Origin: Bacillus ndiopicus
GTDB taxonomy: Bacteria; Bacillota; Bacilli; Bacillales_A; Planococcaceae
DNA: 64,000 nucleotides
Direction of reading: 5' to 3'
Assembly (NCBI RefSeq): GCF_000612805.1
Contig: NZ_HG964407.1
Location: 302,155 to 366,154 of the forward strand
Shown here: piece after piece, positions 35,132 through 43,969 of the stretch
Layout of the letters: every line of letters begins with the position of its first letter
Numbering within the stretch: position 1 is the first letter of the stretch
The notes under the pieces: model-generated
Databases searched by the model: none
The model's input: only the letters and a program-made list of their open reading frames with translations
Told to the model about the DNA's origin: nothing
Program-made: the position numbers and the translations under genes

Positions 35132-35632
35132 CTATTTTCCCTCTAGTTTTTTTATCGCTAACATCGAATGATCCTGAATAATTCCTGTATCTACGAAATC
35201 AAATGAAGCGTATAATGTTTTAGCTATGATATTATTTGTTTGATAAAAGAGGGTTACATATTCTGCTTCACCATCTGGCATAGTTTCAATATCCATCAAC
35301 ATTTTTTCAAAAGCAAGCTTGCCATATCCTTTACCCTGGTGACCCTTTCCAATCATAATGTGCCAAATAAAATAGCTCTTTTTCCCGTAAAAAACTTCAT
35401 TTGCAAATGATTCATGATCCAACGTATCATAAATATACATCAAAAATCCAACCACAACTTCATCGGCATAAACGGCAAGCGGAGTCGCTGGTATACCATC
35501 TGCGTTTAACATATGAGCGTCTGCAAAGCTTCTAAGGTTAGTAGTTTCTATAAAGTCTTTCTGGTTTTCTTCAACTTCAAGTGCTATTATTTCATCTATG
35601 TTATTCCCATTTATCTTTCGTAATTCAATCAT
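35132..35632 (-). CDS. GNAT acetyltransferase, polyamine-acetyltransferase-like
   Basis: This protein of about 166 residues is a GCN5-type acetyltransferase. Acetyl-CoA motif A is visible as IMIGKGHQGKGYGKLAFEKM (about residue 98), with LFYQTNNIIAKTLYASFDFV for motif B and an aromatic YFIWHIMI strand before motif A. The overall wording resembles BltD/PaiA-like spermine or spermidine acetyltransferases. ATG 35632 is chosen as AAAGGAG lies correctly upstream; an in-frame ATG ten codons earlier does not. Confidence 0.83.
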   Translation of the reverse strand: MIELRKINGNNIDEIIALEVEENQKDFIETTNLRSFADAHMLNADGIPATPLAVYADEVVVGFLMYIYDTLDHESFANEVFYGKKSYFIWHIMIGKGHQGKGYGKLAFEKMLMDIETMPDGEAEYVTLFYQTNNIIAKTLYASFDFVDTGIIQDHSMLAIKKLEGK

Positions 35633-35719
35633 TTTTTTATCTCCTTTTCTAAGACAGGTCATTTGCGCTTAATTTAAGTACATTACTTCACAATAGTAAC
35701 ATAAATATCCAATAAAAAA

Positions 35720-35763
35720 TCATCTCACACTAGAAATTTCTGGAGGTGAGATGATTTTAATAA
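35720..35763 (-). terminator. Terminator after the ABC-2 permease gene
   Basis: AATCATCTCAC pairs with GTGAGATGATT around a short loop, with flanking A/T runs. It lies downstream of the transporter pair at 35900-37424. Confidence 0.7.
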
Positions 35764-35899
35764 AACTGATTCTTTCTTTGTAAAGTATTGTACATTTTCC
35801 ATAAAAAAGTTTGGTCATTTTCTAACTAAAAACTTCAACAATTGCGTACTTATTTGAAGATTGCATGTATGATAAGACTTTATTAATATTTTACAACTG

Positions 35900-36604
35900 C
35901 TAACCTTCTTTGTTTAAAAAAAGAGGAACTAACATGACTACTCCAATGAGTAGATAAACAACTACAAAAACACTATCAAATATTATTGGTTTATTTAATA
36001 GTAATTGACTTTTATCTTCCATATACTCAGTCACCTTAAATACAGGGGGAAAAATCCATAAAATCCATTTGGAAAAGGCCATCATTTCAATTATTGCTTT
36101 TGAAGAAAGTGAAACTACGATTATAAATACGGCTGAAAGCCATGCATATTTTTTTGTTGCAAGTTTAGTAGCTGAAAATAGCGTTCCTACTAAAATCCCA
36201 AATGCCGAAAAAACCAAGTGACTGTAAAATGTATAAATATATAGCTTAACCGACATATTTCCTTGGAAGCTTTCTATAAGAATCGGGAAGAAAACTGCAA
36301 ATAATAGTAAAGGTATCATGATTACCAGAATAGTTAACCATTTACCAAATAAATAACTCACTTTTCTGCTAAGGTGAGTGAATAAGATATGCTTTTCGCT
36401 TTCTTCATCCAATGTAAAAATAGACATTGTAATCCATGTCATGATTAAGTACATTACAAGAGATGATACTGCGTAACTGCTAAGTATCGGCACATTTTTA
36501 TAGGCATATAAAATAAACACCCATGCACAAAAAATAACAACAGGCGGAATAAATTTTAATGATTGCACAAAGCTTATTAATTGATAACGGATGAAAGCTG
36601 ACAA
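35900..36604 (-). CDS. ABC-2-type exporter permease
   Basis: This 234-residue membrane protein has six hydrophobic segments, the size of BcrB/CcmB-like permeases that pair with one ATPase. The loop LDEESEKHILFTHLSRKVSY is the typical cytoplasmic interface region after helix 2. It starts with TTG behind GGGGGAG, two bases after the ATPase gene stops. Sequence similarity to the other two permeases in the window (39407, 46601) is low by eye, so it is a separate system. The substrate is unknown and may be a peptide antibiotic or bacteriocin. Confidence 0.8.
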   Translation of the reverse strand: MSAFIRYQLISFVQSLKFIPPVVIFCAWVFILYAYKNVPILSSYAVSSLVMYLIMTWITMSIFTLDEESEKHILFTHLSRKVSYLFGKWLTILVIMIPLLLFAVFFPILIESFQGNMSVKLYIYTFYSHLVFSAFGILVGTLFSATKLATKKYAWLSAVFIIVVSLSSKAIIEMMAFSKWILWIFPPVFKVTEYMEDKSQLLLNKPIIFDSVFVVVYLLIGVVMLVPLFLNKEG

Positions 36605-36605
36605 C

Positions 36606-37424
36606 TTACTCCCCCTTCTCTGCTAATTCCAATATTGAACATCCCCGTTTAAGTAACATGGACAAAATTTCATCAGACTCTTTAACTGAAACAATTATTT
36701 CAACAGAATCTCCCCCTAAAAATTTATACCTAATAAACGGAATCTCTGCTACTATGCCTCTATTAGGTATTTTCGCTTTTATAATTCTTACTTTCTCCTT
36801 TTTGACTATTGTAGAATCAGAGACAATTCTTCCACTCTCTATAGTTAAAACCCTATCAGCTAGTCTTTCAATTAGTAGTGGTTCATGTGTAGTAAAGATT
36901 ATCGTTTTATCCTTTTGAAGTGAATTTAGCTGACTCAAAAGTTCAATTTTTGCCGTATCATCTAAACCAGTTAGCGGTTCGTCTAATAGTAATAAATCAG
37001 GGTTATTTAATAATGCCTGTATAATTCCGGCTTTTTGCTTTGTCCCTTTCGAACAATTTTTTAAAGGAGTAGTTAGGAATTCTGTAATTGCAAATAGCTC
37101 AGCATACTTCTCAATTCTTTTTAGAATTCCTTCATCTAAATTAGAAGACATTCTACCTACTAACATTAAATAATCAAGTGTTTTAAATCGAATATTTTCG
37201 GGAAAGTGTTCTGGGACATAGCCAATGTTAACTTTAGGTCGCTTCACTTGCCCTTCAGTTTCTGTAAAGATACCACCGATAAGCTTCAACAAGCTGCTTT
37301 TTCCTGAACCATTTTTTCCGGTAATCGCTATCTTTTCTCCTTGCGATATACTTATAGTGACTTCATGAATAATCATTCTTCCGTCTATCTTCTTGCAAAC
37401 TTTATTTGCCTCAAATATTTTCAT
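36606..37424 (-). CDS. ABC transporter ATP-binding protein (exporter type)
   Basis: This 272-residue nucleotide-binding subunit shows Walker A GKNGSGKSS (about residue 36), a signature read as NCSKGTKQKAGIIQAL (CSKGT in place of LSGGQ, as in bacteriocin/lantibiotic immunity ATPases), Walker B LLLLDEPLTGLD and switch IFTTHEP. About 60 residues after the ATPase core (VKKEKVRIIKAK onward) form an extra C-terminal domain. It has an AAGGAG site. It is co-transcribed with the permease at 35900 and probably exports or expels a membrane-active compound. Confidence 0.87.
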   Translation of the reverse strand: MKIFEANKVCKKIDGRMIIHEVTISISQGEKIAITGKNGSGKSSLLKLIGGIFTETEGQVKRPKVNIGYVPEHFPENIRFKTLDYLMLVGRMSSNLDEGILKRIEKYAELFAITEFLTTPLKNCSKGTKQKAGIIQALLNNPDLLLLDEPLTGLDDTAKIELLSQLNSLQKDKTIIFTTHEPLLIERLADRVLTIESGRIVSDSTIVKKEKVRIIKAKIPNRGIVAEIPFIRYKFLGGDSVEIIVSVKESDEILSMLLKRGCSILELAEKGE

Positions 37425-37606
37425 TAAAAACTCCTTCTATTCTCCTAATAAGATTGTATAGGAGATAAATTTTGAAAAAAGATTAATCAAAATGTATAGG
37501 TTTCACTTTAGACTGATATTAACTTTTATAAAAAAGTTTAATCATTTTCCAGTAATGTTGTTCAACAAACGTGCGCGATAATTGAATGCTTGTTACTTTG
37601 TTCATT

Positions 37607-37887
37607 CTAAAATAAATCCAAAACGTAAGGGTATATGTATTGTAAAGTTAAAATAAAAAGAGCAGTCAAGCCTATTGTGAATATTAAAAACACCCAAACT
37701 TTTTTATCCTTAACTGCACAAAAGCAGATATCAACACAAGAGTATTAAAACTCACATTCATTGAAACCCAAACCCCATAAATTTCATCTGAGTCTGGTGC
37801 AGCAATGCTAAATATTGGTCCTAAACCAATAAGAGTTACTAATATGAATATCAATCCTTGTACCAAATATACTGCTGCTTTAAACAA
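37607..37887 (-). pseudogene. Small membrane protein with a one-base frameshift
   Basis: A TTG behind AGGGGGG opens a frame whose first 60 codons encode two membrane helices (VQGLIFILVTLIGLGPIFSI and VSMNVSFNTLVLISAFV). It then ends early at 37684. If one more T were present in the plus-strand T6 run at 37700-37705, the frame would continue as VWVFLIFTIGLTALFILTLQ to a stop at 37607, adding a third helix and giving about 94 residues. It is either a recent pseudogene or a homopolymer sequencing error. The family is not recognised. Confidence 0.55.
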
Positions 37888-37934
37888 TTCCCCCCTGCTC
37901 TCTCCAGTCTCGATCGTTAGTTAAACAATCCTTA

Positions 37935-38200
37935 CTACCTTAAATGGTCCGTTAGCGGTATAACTTCTGTCCCATTTTTAAATCATTCAGCATCGTTATC
38001 TTTATCATATAAATCTTTTATGGATATTACATCGGTTTTATCTTTATATTGTATAGTTTCCTTATCTTCATCCGTTAGTTTCTTATTCCCATTGTACAGT
38101 AATAATGTGTTTTCATCGTACCCCTCCAAATATTTAATAGTTTTAAAGATAGATTCTGTATTTTTCCAAAAATCCTCTAATTTTAAAGGAGATATTTAAA
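37935..38200 (-). pseudogene. Fragment of an unknown soluble protein with an in-frame TGA
   Basis: One frame reads SPLKLEDFWKNTESIFKTIK, then LEGYDENTLLLYNGNKKLTD, continuing to DNDAE(stop)FKNGTEVIPLTDHLR and a stop. The internal TGA (37983-37985) sits where tryptophan would fit. No start codon lies upstream, where a family A repeat begins. The 5' part seems lost. I do not recognise the family; acidic soluble proteins of this kind include immunity proteins, but that is only a thought. Confidence 0.45.
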
Positions 38201-38274
38201 ATAAAAAAATTTATCTTGGTTCAGCAAATCTTTGTTTGTATTAAGATTAAATTTTTCTCTGCACCGAGGAACCG

Positions 38275-38465
38275 TAGCAGGAAAACAACAGGTACAGAAG
38301 ATTGTTTCCTAGACAGGGAGCTACGTTTGCCCAGTTAAGTAGGTCCCAAACACGCACTAAGAAAATAAAAATCAGTCTAAGATCCCCACGGCTGAGTGAC
38401 CAACTAGTGCGTCAAGAGCCCTGCCGAATGTCACGGATTTTGAAGAGGCATTACGCTTTAAAATA
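38275..38465. repeat. Structured intergenic repeat, family A, copy 2 (inverted)
   Basis: Read on the minus strand it carries GTTGGTCACTCAGCCGT, TTAGACTGA, TATTT and AGTGCGTGTTTG in the order seen at 14440-14517. It also starts with a GCGTAATGCCTCTTCAAAAT segment comparable to the GCGTAATTGCGTCC start of copy 1. There is no open frame. Confidence 0.65.
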
Positions 38466-38531
38466 ACTAAAAGTTAGATTTTTCATTGTTTTGAGGTAGT
38501 TTCGATTTTGGAAATGAGCCTATTCAGAAAC

Positions 38532-39410
38532 TCACTTTACTGTTAAACCTCCAGATGTTGTTTTCACGCTTAATGTATTGACCCCATTACCAATTGTCCC
38601 GATTGTGCGATCCTCATCCTTTTCCTCATACAAAATATCCTCCAATTGGATAATAGCTTTTCCGGAACTGCCTTTGAAATCGAGCTTAAGTGATTGAGGA
38701 TTTTTGTTGAAGGTAGTATTTACACTCCCACTTGTCGTATTAATAGCCAGATTATGAATCATTTCATCTAGTAGTATGTGAACATCACCTGATTTTGTCT
38801 TTACTTTCCCTTTTTCAGCAATAAAATACGCCAGATTGACATCTCCACTAGTCGATTCAACAGAAAAGTCATTGAATCTATTTTGCTGCAGTTCAAAATT
38901 GCCGCTTGTCGTTTGAAGTATCATAGTACCTTTAGATTCAGAATTTTCCATAGCTTGATTTCCCGATGTTGATGTTATGTTCATATTTTCAGATATTATG
39001 TTTTCTAAATGAATGTCCCCAGAAGTTGTGTGTATAGATAATTCTTTATACATTTTTTCAGGGAGCTTTACACGAAGGATTACGCCTTTTTCACTTCCCA
39101 ATTTCAAGCCTAAGCGATTATTTTTTGGCAAGTAAGCTATTTCTAATCGGTCATTGTTCTCTACTATATTCAAGTGAACTTTATTTTTTAGCTTCTTCTC
39201 AATTTTACCTTCTAATTCTACTGTTAAAAAATCTGTTGGACTTGGTACAACTTCAATAGTAGCTGCTGTTGTTTGAAAATCTAAATGATGAAGATTATCG
39301 CTATCAAACTCCTTTGTTTCTTTAACCTCAACCATTCCAAGCTCGGAATTAATAAACCAAATACATATTAAAGCGGCAACACAAACTACTACGATTACTT
39401 TTTTCATCAT
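38532..39410 (-). CDS. DUF4097/LiaG-like exported protein (module 1)
   Basis: This 292-residue protein has an N-terminal membrane helix (residues 4-19) and a beta-helix-like body made of repeated TTSGD/TSTSG turns (IHTTSGDIHLENI, TSTSGNQAMENS, LQTTSGNFELQ, VESTSGDVNL, INTTSGSVNT). DUF4097 proteins, including LiaG, accompany envelope-stress and peptide-antibiotic resistance operons. Its start overlaps the permease stop by four bases. It is the last gene of module 1, and its paralogue is at 45706. It probably sits outside the membrane; the mechanism is unknown. Confidence 0.85.
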   Translation of the reverse strand: MMKKVIVVVCVAALICIWFINSELGMVEVKETKEFDSDNLHHLDFQTTAATIEVVPSPTDFLTVELEGKIEKKLKNKVHLNIVENNDRLEIAYLPKNNRLGLKLGSEKGVILRVKLPEKMYKELSIHTTSGDIHLENIISENMNITSTSGNQAMENSESKGTMILQTTSGNFELQQNRFNDFSVESTSGDVNLAYFIAEKGKVKTKSGDVHILLDEMIHNLAINTTSGSVNTTFNKNPQSLKLDFKGSSGKAIIQLEDILYEEKDEDRTIGTIGNGVNTLSVKTTSGGLTVK

Positions 39411-40099
39411 ATGACATCCACCTGCTCAATCTTACTAATAGCTAAATACCCTATCAATATACCAAATACTCCAAGCGAAACTGGTATAGCGATAATGGAA
39501 AATAAATTAATATTATCACTTGTTGTACTTGTCACAGTGGCTAAAAAGATAGCTGAAACAATTGTGGCTACGGCAGATTTTCGACGCATACCAAATAATA
39601 ATGGAATCAAACTCAGCCCTGCAGTTGCAAGCGCATAAAAGAAGTTCACATATACGTTTCTCACGATATCTTGAAAACTTAATTCAACAGGAAAAATGTC
39701 AAATTGCGCCTCCGCAAAATAGAGGAGCCCTGCCATTAAACTCGTCGATGACATGACCATTATAAAAGTAAAGGCTACTACAATCATCAATTTCGCCGTT
39801 AAGATTTTCTTTCGACCAATTGGATATGTAAACATAATTTCAATTGATTTACTTTTATATTCGTCTATAATCAATTTAACAATGAGGACTGCTGCGAAAA
39901 TAATAAATGTTGTACGAATGGCAGCACTACTAATATTCATTGCCATTTCGAAGTTTTCAAAAGGAATATTCCCATCATTTCTCTCTAAAAAATAAATCAT
40001 ACTTAAAAATGCGATAAATCCTAGATTTGCTATTAGTACACCTTTATAATAATTGAACAATTTGAATTTTTTAATCTCAAGTTTAATGAGTTTAAGCAT
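39407..40099 (-). CDS. ABC-2-type permease, bacitracin-type (module 1)
   Basis: This 230-residue, six-helix membrane subunit begins MLKLIKLEIKKFKLFNYYKG and has the family loop IIDEYKSKSIEIMFTYPIGR between helices 2 and 3. It overlaps the ATPase gene by eight bases, so translation is coupled. The paralogue at 46601 begins with nearly the same words (MLKLIRLEWKKNRM) and has VIEEYKNKTVQLLFTYPLKR at the same position. It probably removes a peptide antibiotic such as bacitracin or a lantibiotic from the membrane. Confidence 0.88.
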   Translation of the reverse strand: MLKLIKLEIKKFKLFNYYKGVLIANLGFIAFLSMIYFLERNDGNIPFENFEMAMNISSAAIRTTFIIFAAVLIVKLIIDEYKSKSIEIMFTYPIGRKKILTAKLMIVVAFTFIMVMSSTSLMAGLLYFAEAQFDIFPVELSFQDIVRNVYVNFFYALATAGLSLIPLLFGMRRKSAVATIVSAIFLATVTSTTSDNINLFSIIAIPVSLGVFGILIGYLAISKIEQVDVI

Positions 40100-41015
40100 T
40101 CATCCCACCCCCATTAATTATTCTCAAAAAATAATCTTCCAGAGAGTGATTCTTTCGAGTAATGGCTTCAACTAAAATATCCTTTACTACAAGTGTTTTT
40201 AAGATTTCACCTTCTGATGCTTTCATATCATATATACGTATCGTCGCTTCATCCAAAATTTTAAAATTAGAAATACCCAATGTATGGCTAATTTCAAATG
40301 CCACCTTCTTTACATCATTCGTTTTCAATTCAATAAATGCCGTATTTTCTTCACGAATATCCTCCATTAATACTTCTTTAATTAACTTTCCGTCTTTAAT
40401 AACCCCAATGGTATCCGCTATTTGCTCGATTTCACCAAGAATATGACTGGAGATTAATAATGTCATCCCGTAATCCTTACTTAGCTTTTGAAATAGATTT
40501 CGAAATTCTTTAATTCCTATAGGGTCAAGACCATTAATCGGCTCGTCCAAAATTAATATTTCAGGCTTTGTTATGATTGCGCGTGCCACACCAAGACGCT
40601 GTTTCATTCCTAAAGAAAAATCCTTGACAGCCTTTCCCTCAGTATCTTTTAACTTCACTAAGTCTAGTACAAAATCTATTTCCTTTTTATTGTAGTACCC
40701 TGTGTATTCACAGTGAAGATCTAAATTTTCTTTTGCTGTTAACTTATCATAAAAGACGGGGTATTCAATAATACACCCTATTCGTTTTAATAACTCAAAT
40801 GAGGTGGGTGTTACTTGTTCTCCACAAATTATGATTTCTCCATTTGAGGGTTTGACTAAGCTCATTAACATTCGCATAAAAGTGGTTTTACCAGCACCAT
40901 TTGGTCCAAGAAAACCATAAATTTCGCCCTTTTTTATATTCATCGTTACATTCGAAACTACTTCTTTACCTTGATAAATTTTTGTAAGATTATTTGTTTT
41001 TATAATATAGGTCAT
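40092..41015 (-). CDS. ABC transporter ATP-binding protein, BcrA-like (module 1)
   Basis: This 307-residue ATPase shows Walker A GPNGAGKTT, Q-loop, signature FSLGMKQRLGVARAI, Walker B ILILDEPINGLDPIG and switch ISSHILGEIEQIAD. A 90-residue C-terminal domain follows, as in BcrA/LanF proteins. It is nearly word-for-word like the ATPase at 47292 in its core. It lies 82 bases downstream of the histidine kinase gene on the same strand, so the two-component system likely controls it. Confidence 0.92.
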   Translation of the reverse strand: MTYIIKTNNLTKIYQGKEVVSNVTMNIKKGEIYGFLGPNGAGKTTFMRMLMSLVKPSNGEIIICGEQVTPTSFELLKRIGCIIEYPVFYDKLTAKENLDLHCEYTGYYNKKEIDFVLDLVKLKDTEGKAVKDFSLGMKQRLGVARAIITKPEILILDEPINGLDPIGIKEFRNLFQKLSKDYGMTLLISSHILGEIEQIADTIGVIKDGKLIKEVLMEDIREENTAFIELKTNDVKKVAFEISHTLGISNFKILDEATIRIYDMKASEGEILKTLVVKDILVEAITRKNHSLEDYFLRIINGGGMNA

Positions 41016-41097
41016 ATGTTTTCCCCCTCTTATCTACATTCTATCTAACAAAAATATCTTTTTTCTTAACCATTTCTTACAAAAATATTAAGCTCCA

Positions 41098-42048
41098 TTA
41101 GAGGAATCGTGTACCGCCAGTAACTCGTTTAAATTTAACTGTAAATGTTGTTTTTTTGTATGGTGTGCTATCTAAAAATATGTATCCACCTAATTGCTCA
41201 ACTAGCCTTTTTGTAATAGTTAACCCTAGGCCACTTCCTTGATAAAATTTATTTCTTGAGTCTTCCATTGTATACAATCGTTCAAAAACATGATCTTTAT
41301 GTAATTCATTGATTCCTATCCCTCGATCAGACACCTCAATAAAAACGTTATCTTCTATTGTGCTCATTTTAAATTCGATGGTTTTACCTTCTGCTCCATA
41401 CTGAATAGCATTGGAAATTAAATTATTTAAAATGCGCTGAATTGCATCCTCATTACCTAAAATAAAGATGGGCTCCTCTGGGATTTCAATTAATACTTGA
41501 AACTCTTTTGCTGTTAATATTTCATAAAAATCAAGCATCATTCTTCTAGAAATTTCCCCTATATCCACATTTGAAAGGGCTATATGTTTATCTCCAGCCT
41601 CCAACTTCACTAGCTCAAAAAAGCGCTGAATTAAATTGAGTACTTCCTCTGTTTTTAAGTTAACCTTAGATAACATGTCTTTCATTTTTTCAAGACTTAA
41701 TTCTTTTTCAATCAGCATAATCTCTATATAACCTAAAATAACAGTCAAAGGTGTTTTTAAATCATGGGATATATTCGCTAACATCTTTCTAATCGAACGC
41801 TCTATTTCATGATAGCTAGCTACTGTTTTTTGATTATGTTCTAAAAGTAGATTTATTTGTATTAATAGATTCTGTAATTGTTTATCATCTGTATACACTA
41901 ATAATTTTTCATCCGTCTCTTTATCAATAATACTCTGAAGCTTTTTCTCTATATAGTTAATATTTTTATTTTGCACTACTCGACACCGATATAAATAAAT
42001 ATTTAAGCTGAAAGAAACTACAATCAATAGTATTGCAAAATAAAGCAT
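41098..42048 (-). CDS. Sensor histidine kinase (module 1)
   Basis: This 316-residue kinase has a single N-terminal membrane helix (residues 3-20), a linker coiled coil, the phosphoacceptor H-box ANISHDLKTPLTVILGY (about residue 97), N-box NNLISNAIQYGAEG, and G-boxes DRGIGI and GSGLGLTI. With no extracellular sensor domain it probably senses through its partner transporter or membrane state, as BceS-like kinases do. The gene is one base from the regulator stop. Confidence 0.9.
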   Translation of the reverse strand: MLYFAILLIVVSFSLNIYLYRCRVVQNKNINYIEKKLQSIIDKETDEKLLVYTDDKQLQNLLIQINLLLEHNQKTVASYHEIERSIRKMLANISHDLKTPLTVILGYIEIMLIEKELSLEKMKDMLSKVNLKTEEVLNLIQRFFELVKLEAGDKHIALSNVDIGEISRRMMLDFYEILTAKEFQVLIEIPEEPIFILGNEDAIQRILNNLISNAIQYGAEGKTIEFKMSTIEDNVFIEVSDRGIGINELHKDHVFERLYTMEDSRNKFYQGSGLGLTITKRLVEQLGGYIFLDSTPYKKTTFTVKFKRVTGGTRFL

Positions 42049-42049
42049 A

Positions 42050-42751
42050 TTAAAAATCCCCCAATTTATAACCTATTCCCCATAATGTTTTAATATATTG
42101 AGGATTAGAGGGGTCATCCTCAATTTTTTCTCGCAGCCTTCGAATATGCACATTGATTACATTTTCGTCCCTATAATAGTCTTCTTGCCAGACAAGGCTA
42201 TATATTTGAGATTTTGTATAAACATGCGTGGGCTTTGAAATAAATAGTTTTAAAATATTAAATTCCTTTAATGTCAAATTGATATATTTGTCATGTTTTT
42301 TTACTGAAAATTCATCCATATCAACTAGCAAGTCCCCGATTTTAATAGTTTTTTCGCTCACATTAGTACTTGCTGACTGTATGTAATAATTCTGTCGTCT
42401 GATAATCGCTTTAATTCTAGCAATTAACTCAACCATCGAAAAGGGCTTGGCAATATAATCATCCGCTCCGAATCCTAAGCCCAGTGCCTTATCTATGTCT
42501 TCTCCTTTAGCTGACATAATCAAAACAGGAACCATACTTTGCATTCTAATTATTTTCAAACATTCTATACCATCTATTTTAGGCAACATGAGATCTAGTA
42601 TAATTAAAGCAAATGACTGCGTATGAAATATTTTCAAAGCCTCTTCCCCATCAAAGGCAGCCTTCACCTCATACCCTTCTTTCGTTAAACTTTCATTAAC
42701 CATATCACTAATGAATTGGTCATCCTCGACAAGCAAAATTCGATGATTCAA
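42050..42751 (-). CDS. OmpR-family response regulator (module 1)
   Basis: This 233-residue regulator has a receiver domain with acidic pocket VEDD, phosphoacceptor Asp in LIILDLMLPKIDG (about residue 50) and Lys in YIAKPFS, followed by a winged helix (LTLKEFNILKLFISKPTHVY, RDENVINVHIRRLREKIED). The TTG start at 42751 directly follows AGGAGGGG. An ATG-initiated extension of 34 codons to 42853 would include that site and is rejected. It heads the operon of kinase, ATPase, permease and DUF4097 genes and presumably activates it. Confidence 0.92.
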   Translation of the reverse strand: MNHRILLVEDDQFISDMVNESLTKEGYEVKAAFDGEEALKIFHTQSFALIILDLMLPKIDGIECLKIIRMQSMVPVLIMSAKGEDIDKALGLGFGADDYIAKPFSMVELIARIKAIIRRQNYYIQSASTNVSEKTIKIGDLLVDMDEFSVKKHDKYINLTLKEFNILKLFISKPTHVYTKSQIYSLVWQEDYYRDENVINVHIRRLREKIEDDPSNPQYIKTLWGIGYKLGDF

Positions 42752-43366
42752 AATTTCCCCTCCTAAAAATTGTTTGAAAAGCATCCCCATCAACGACACG
42801 TCAGGATATTGCATTGTGTTTACATAATGCACTCCTTTCAAAACCCCTGACATCCACCGAGGGCTTAATTTGAATCAACAGAGAGTTTGTTGAAATGCTT
42901 TTTTTGCATTACTTATAGAAATGGTCTGTACCTGTCACTACGCTTTCGATACAAAAAACATTGCTCCTGTGATTACTCATCGCAGCAAATATTTGCTGAA
43001 TCAAGTTAAACCACCCACTCACCCCATTTTTATCTAATTCAATTCTAATAGTTTTGCAAATGAATAGATATTGATTTTTCAAGTTTATTAATTGTGCTCT
43101 TCATTTGATTAAAATACTTTTCTAGCATTTGTCCTGCCGCTTATAATAGGAATGATTTCTATACATGCCACTTTGCTGTCGGATAGTAAATCAAGTTAAA
43201 CAGCACAAACAAAAAGAACCCATTTCAAAGATTAAAATGGATTCTTGCTTTATAAAGTGAGGCAACCAATCAAAGTTATGCAGGTAGTTTATCCCTCACT
43301 TAACTATTTCGTTGTAGGGGTCTTACTTGTCACAGAAGTACAGCTTATTACTATGAGATAAACGGC
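42752..43366. repeat. Decayed intergenic DNA with repeat family B copy
   Basis: No intact gene is present. The 43250-43366 part matches repeat family B (minus strand: ATAAGCTGTACTT, TTAAGTGAGGGATAAAC, GATTGGTTG). Around 42960-43010 the words GTGATTACTCATCGCAG recall the GCGGTTACTCGTCGCAA part of the copy at 12340. Confidence 0.45.
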
Positions 43367-43489
43367 TACTTCGCCTGTGTAAGCCATTTTAATTATGCGA
43401 TATGATTAAAGCAACTAAAAAAGTTCGTCATGTTTCTCAGCTATACCTGTGATTTGTACAATCATTGTGCTTGAACTTATATCTATAAC
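43367..43489 (-). pseudogene. ilvN fragment (acetolactate synthase small subunit)
   Basis: The minus strand reads VIDISSSTMIVQITGIAEKH, then DELF(stop)LL(stop)SYRIIKMAYTGEVA. This follows the second domain of acetolactate synthase regulatory subunits (VVD-S---M-V-ITG---K-D-L--LL-PYGI-E-ARTG), with two stops. Only about 40 codons remain, and it abuts the tnsA remnant. No other ilv genes are in the window. Confidence 0.6.
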
Positions 43490-43496
43490 AACATGA

Positions 43497-43598
43497 AGCA
43501 ACGTCTTGAATATTTAATCAAGGTTTATATTCCGAACAGATACCAGAACCTCAACCTTCCTTAATCCACTTTTCAACTATAGATGTTCTTTTTGACAT
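43497..43598 (-). pseudogene. tnsA start, relic of a Tn7-like transposon
   Basis: From ATG 43598 the frame reads MSKRTSIVEKWIKEG(stop)GSG, then ICSEYKP(stop)LNIQDVAS and breaks off at about 43497. This matches the N-terminus of TnsA endonucleases, in which KEGRGQG...YKPWLTIQDVPS is conserved. Both stops are TGA, replacing the expected Arg and Trp codons by single changes. Four 20-bp repeats lie immediately upstream, where the transposon end would be. No other tns gene remains. Confidence 0.6.
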
Positions 43599-43636
43599 AA
43601 AAAACACCCCTTTAGATTATAGTAATCCAAAGGGGG

Positions 43637-43716
43637 AAACGGTGCAACTTTATTACAAACGGTATAACTTTATTTAAAACAGTACATCTTTTTTATAAAC
43701 GTTACGACTTTATTTC
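43637..43716. repeat. Four tandem 20-bp repeats, probable TnsB-binding end
   Basis: Four units run without gap, each starting AAACnnT and holding a CTTT..T core: 43637-43656, 43657-43676, 43677-43696, 43697-43716. The spacing is exactly 20 bases. Position in front of a tnsA-like start fits the transposase-binding array of a Tn7-like end. IS21-type ends look similar and are the alternative. Confidence 0.65.
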
Positions 43717-43969
43717 AACGCTTGTAGGTTTGGAATAAAATTTGATCAAAAGCACCTCGCAAACCGATATTTCACGTTAAATAAAAAAATCCATTTTGAA
43801 AAAAAGGTTGATCAAAATGGATTCTTACCTAGTAGATTTAAATCTTGTTTTTATAAAAAAGTTTGATCATTTCTGTAATCCTTATTCCATTATAGCGCCC
43901 GATTGTTGAATAAGGAAAATGCACCAAATGCAGTATTCAGGGGCATATTACACTTAAACACCTGTTACT

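Noticed and set aside
43250..43720. Intact insertion sequence
   Set aside because: Only a broken tnsA start and end repeats remain, with no complete transposase frame on either strand.
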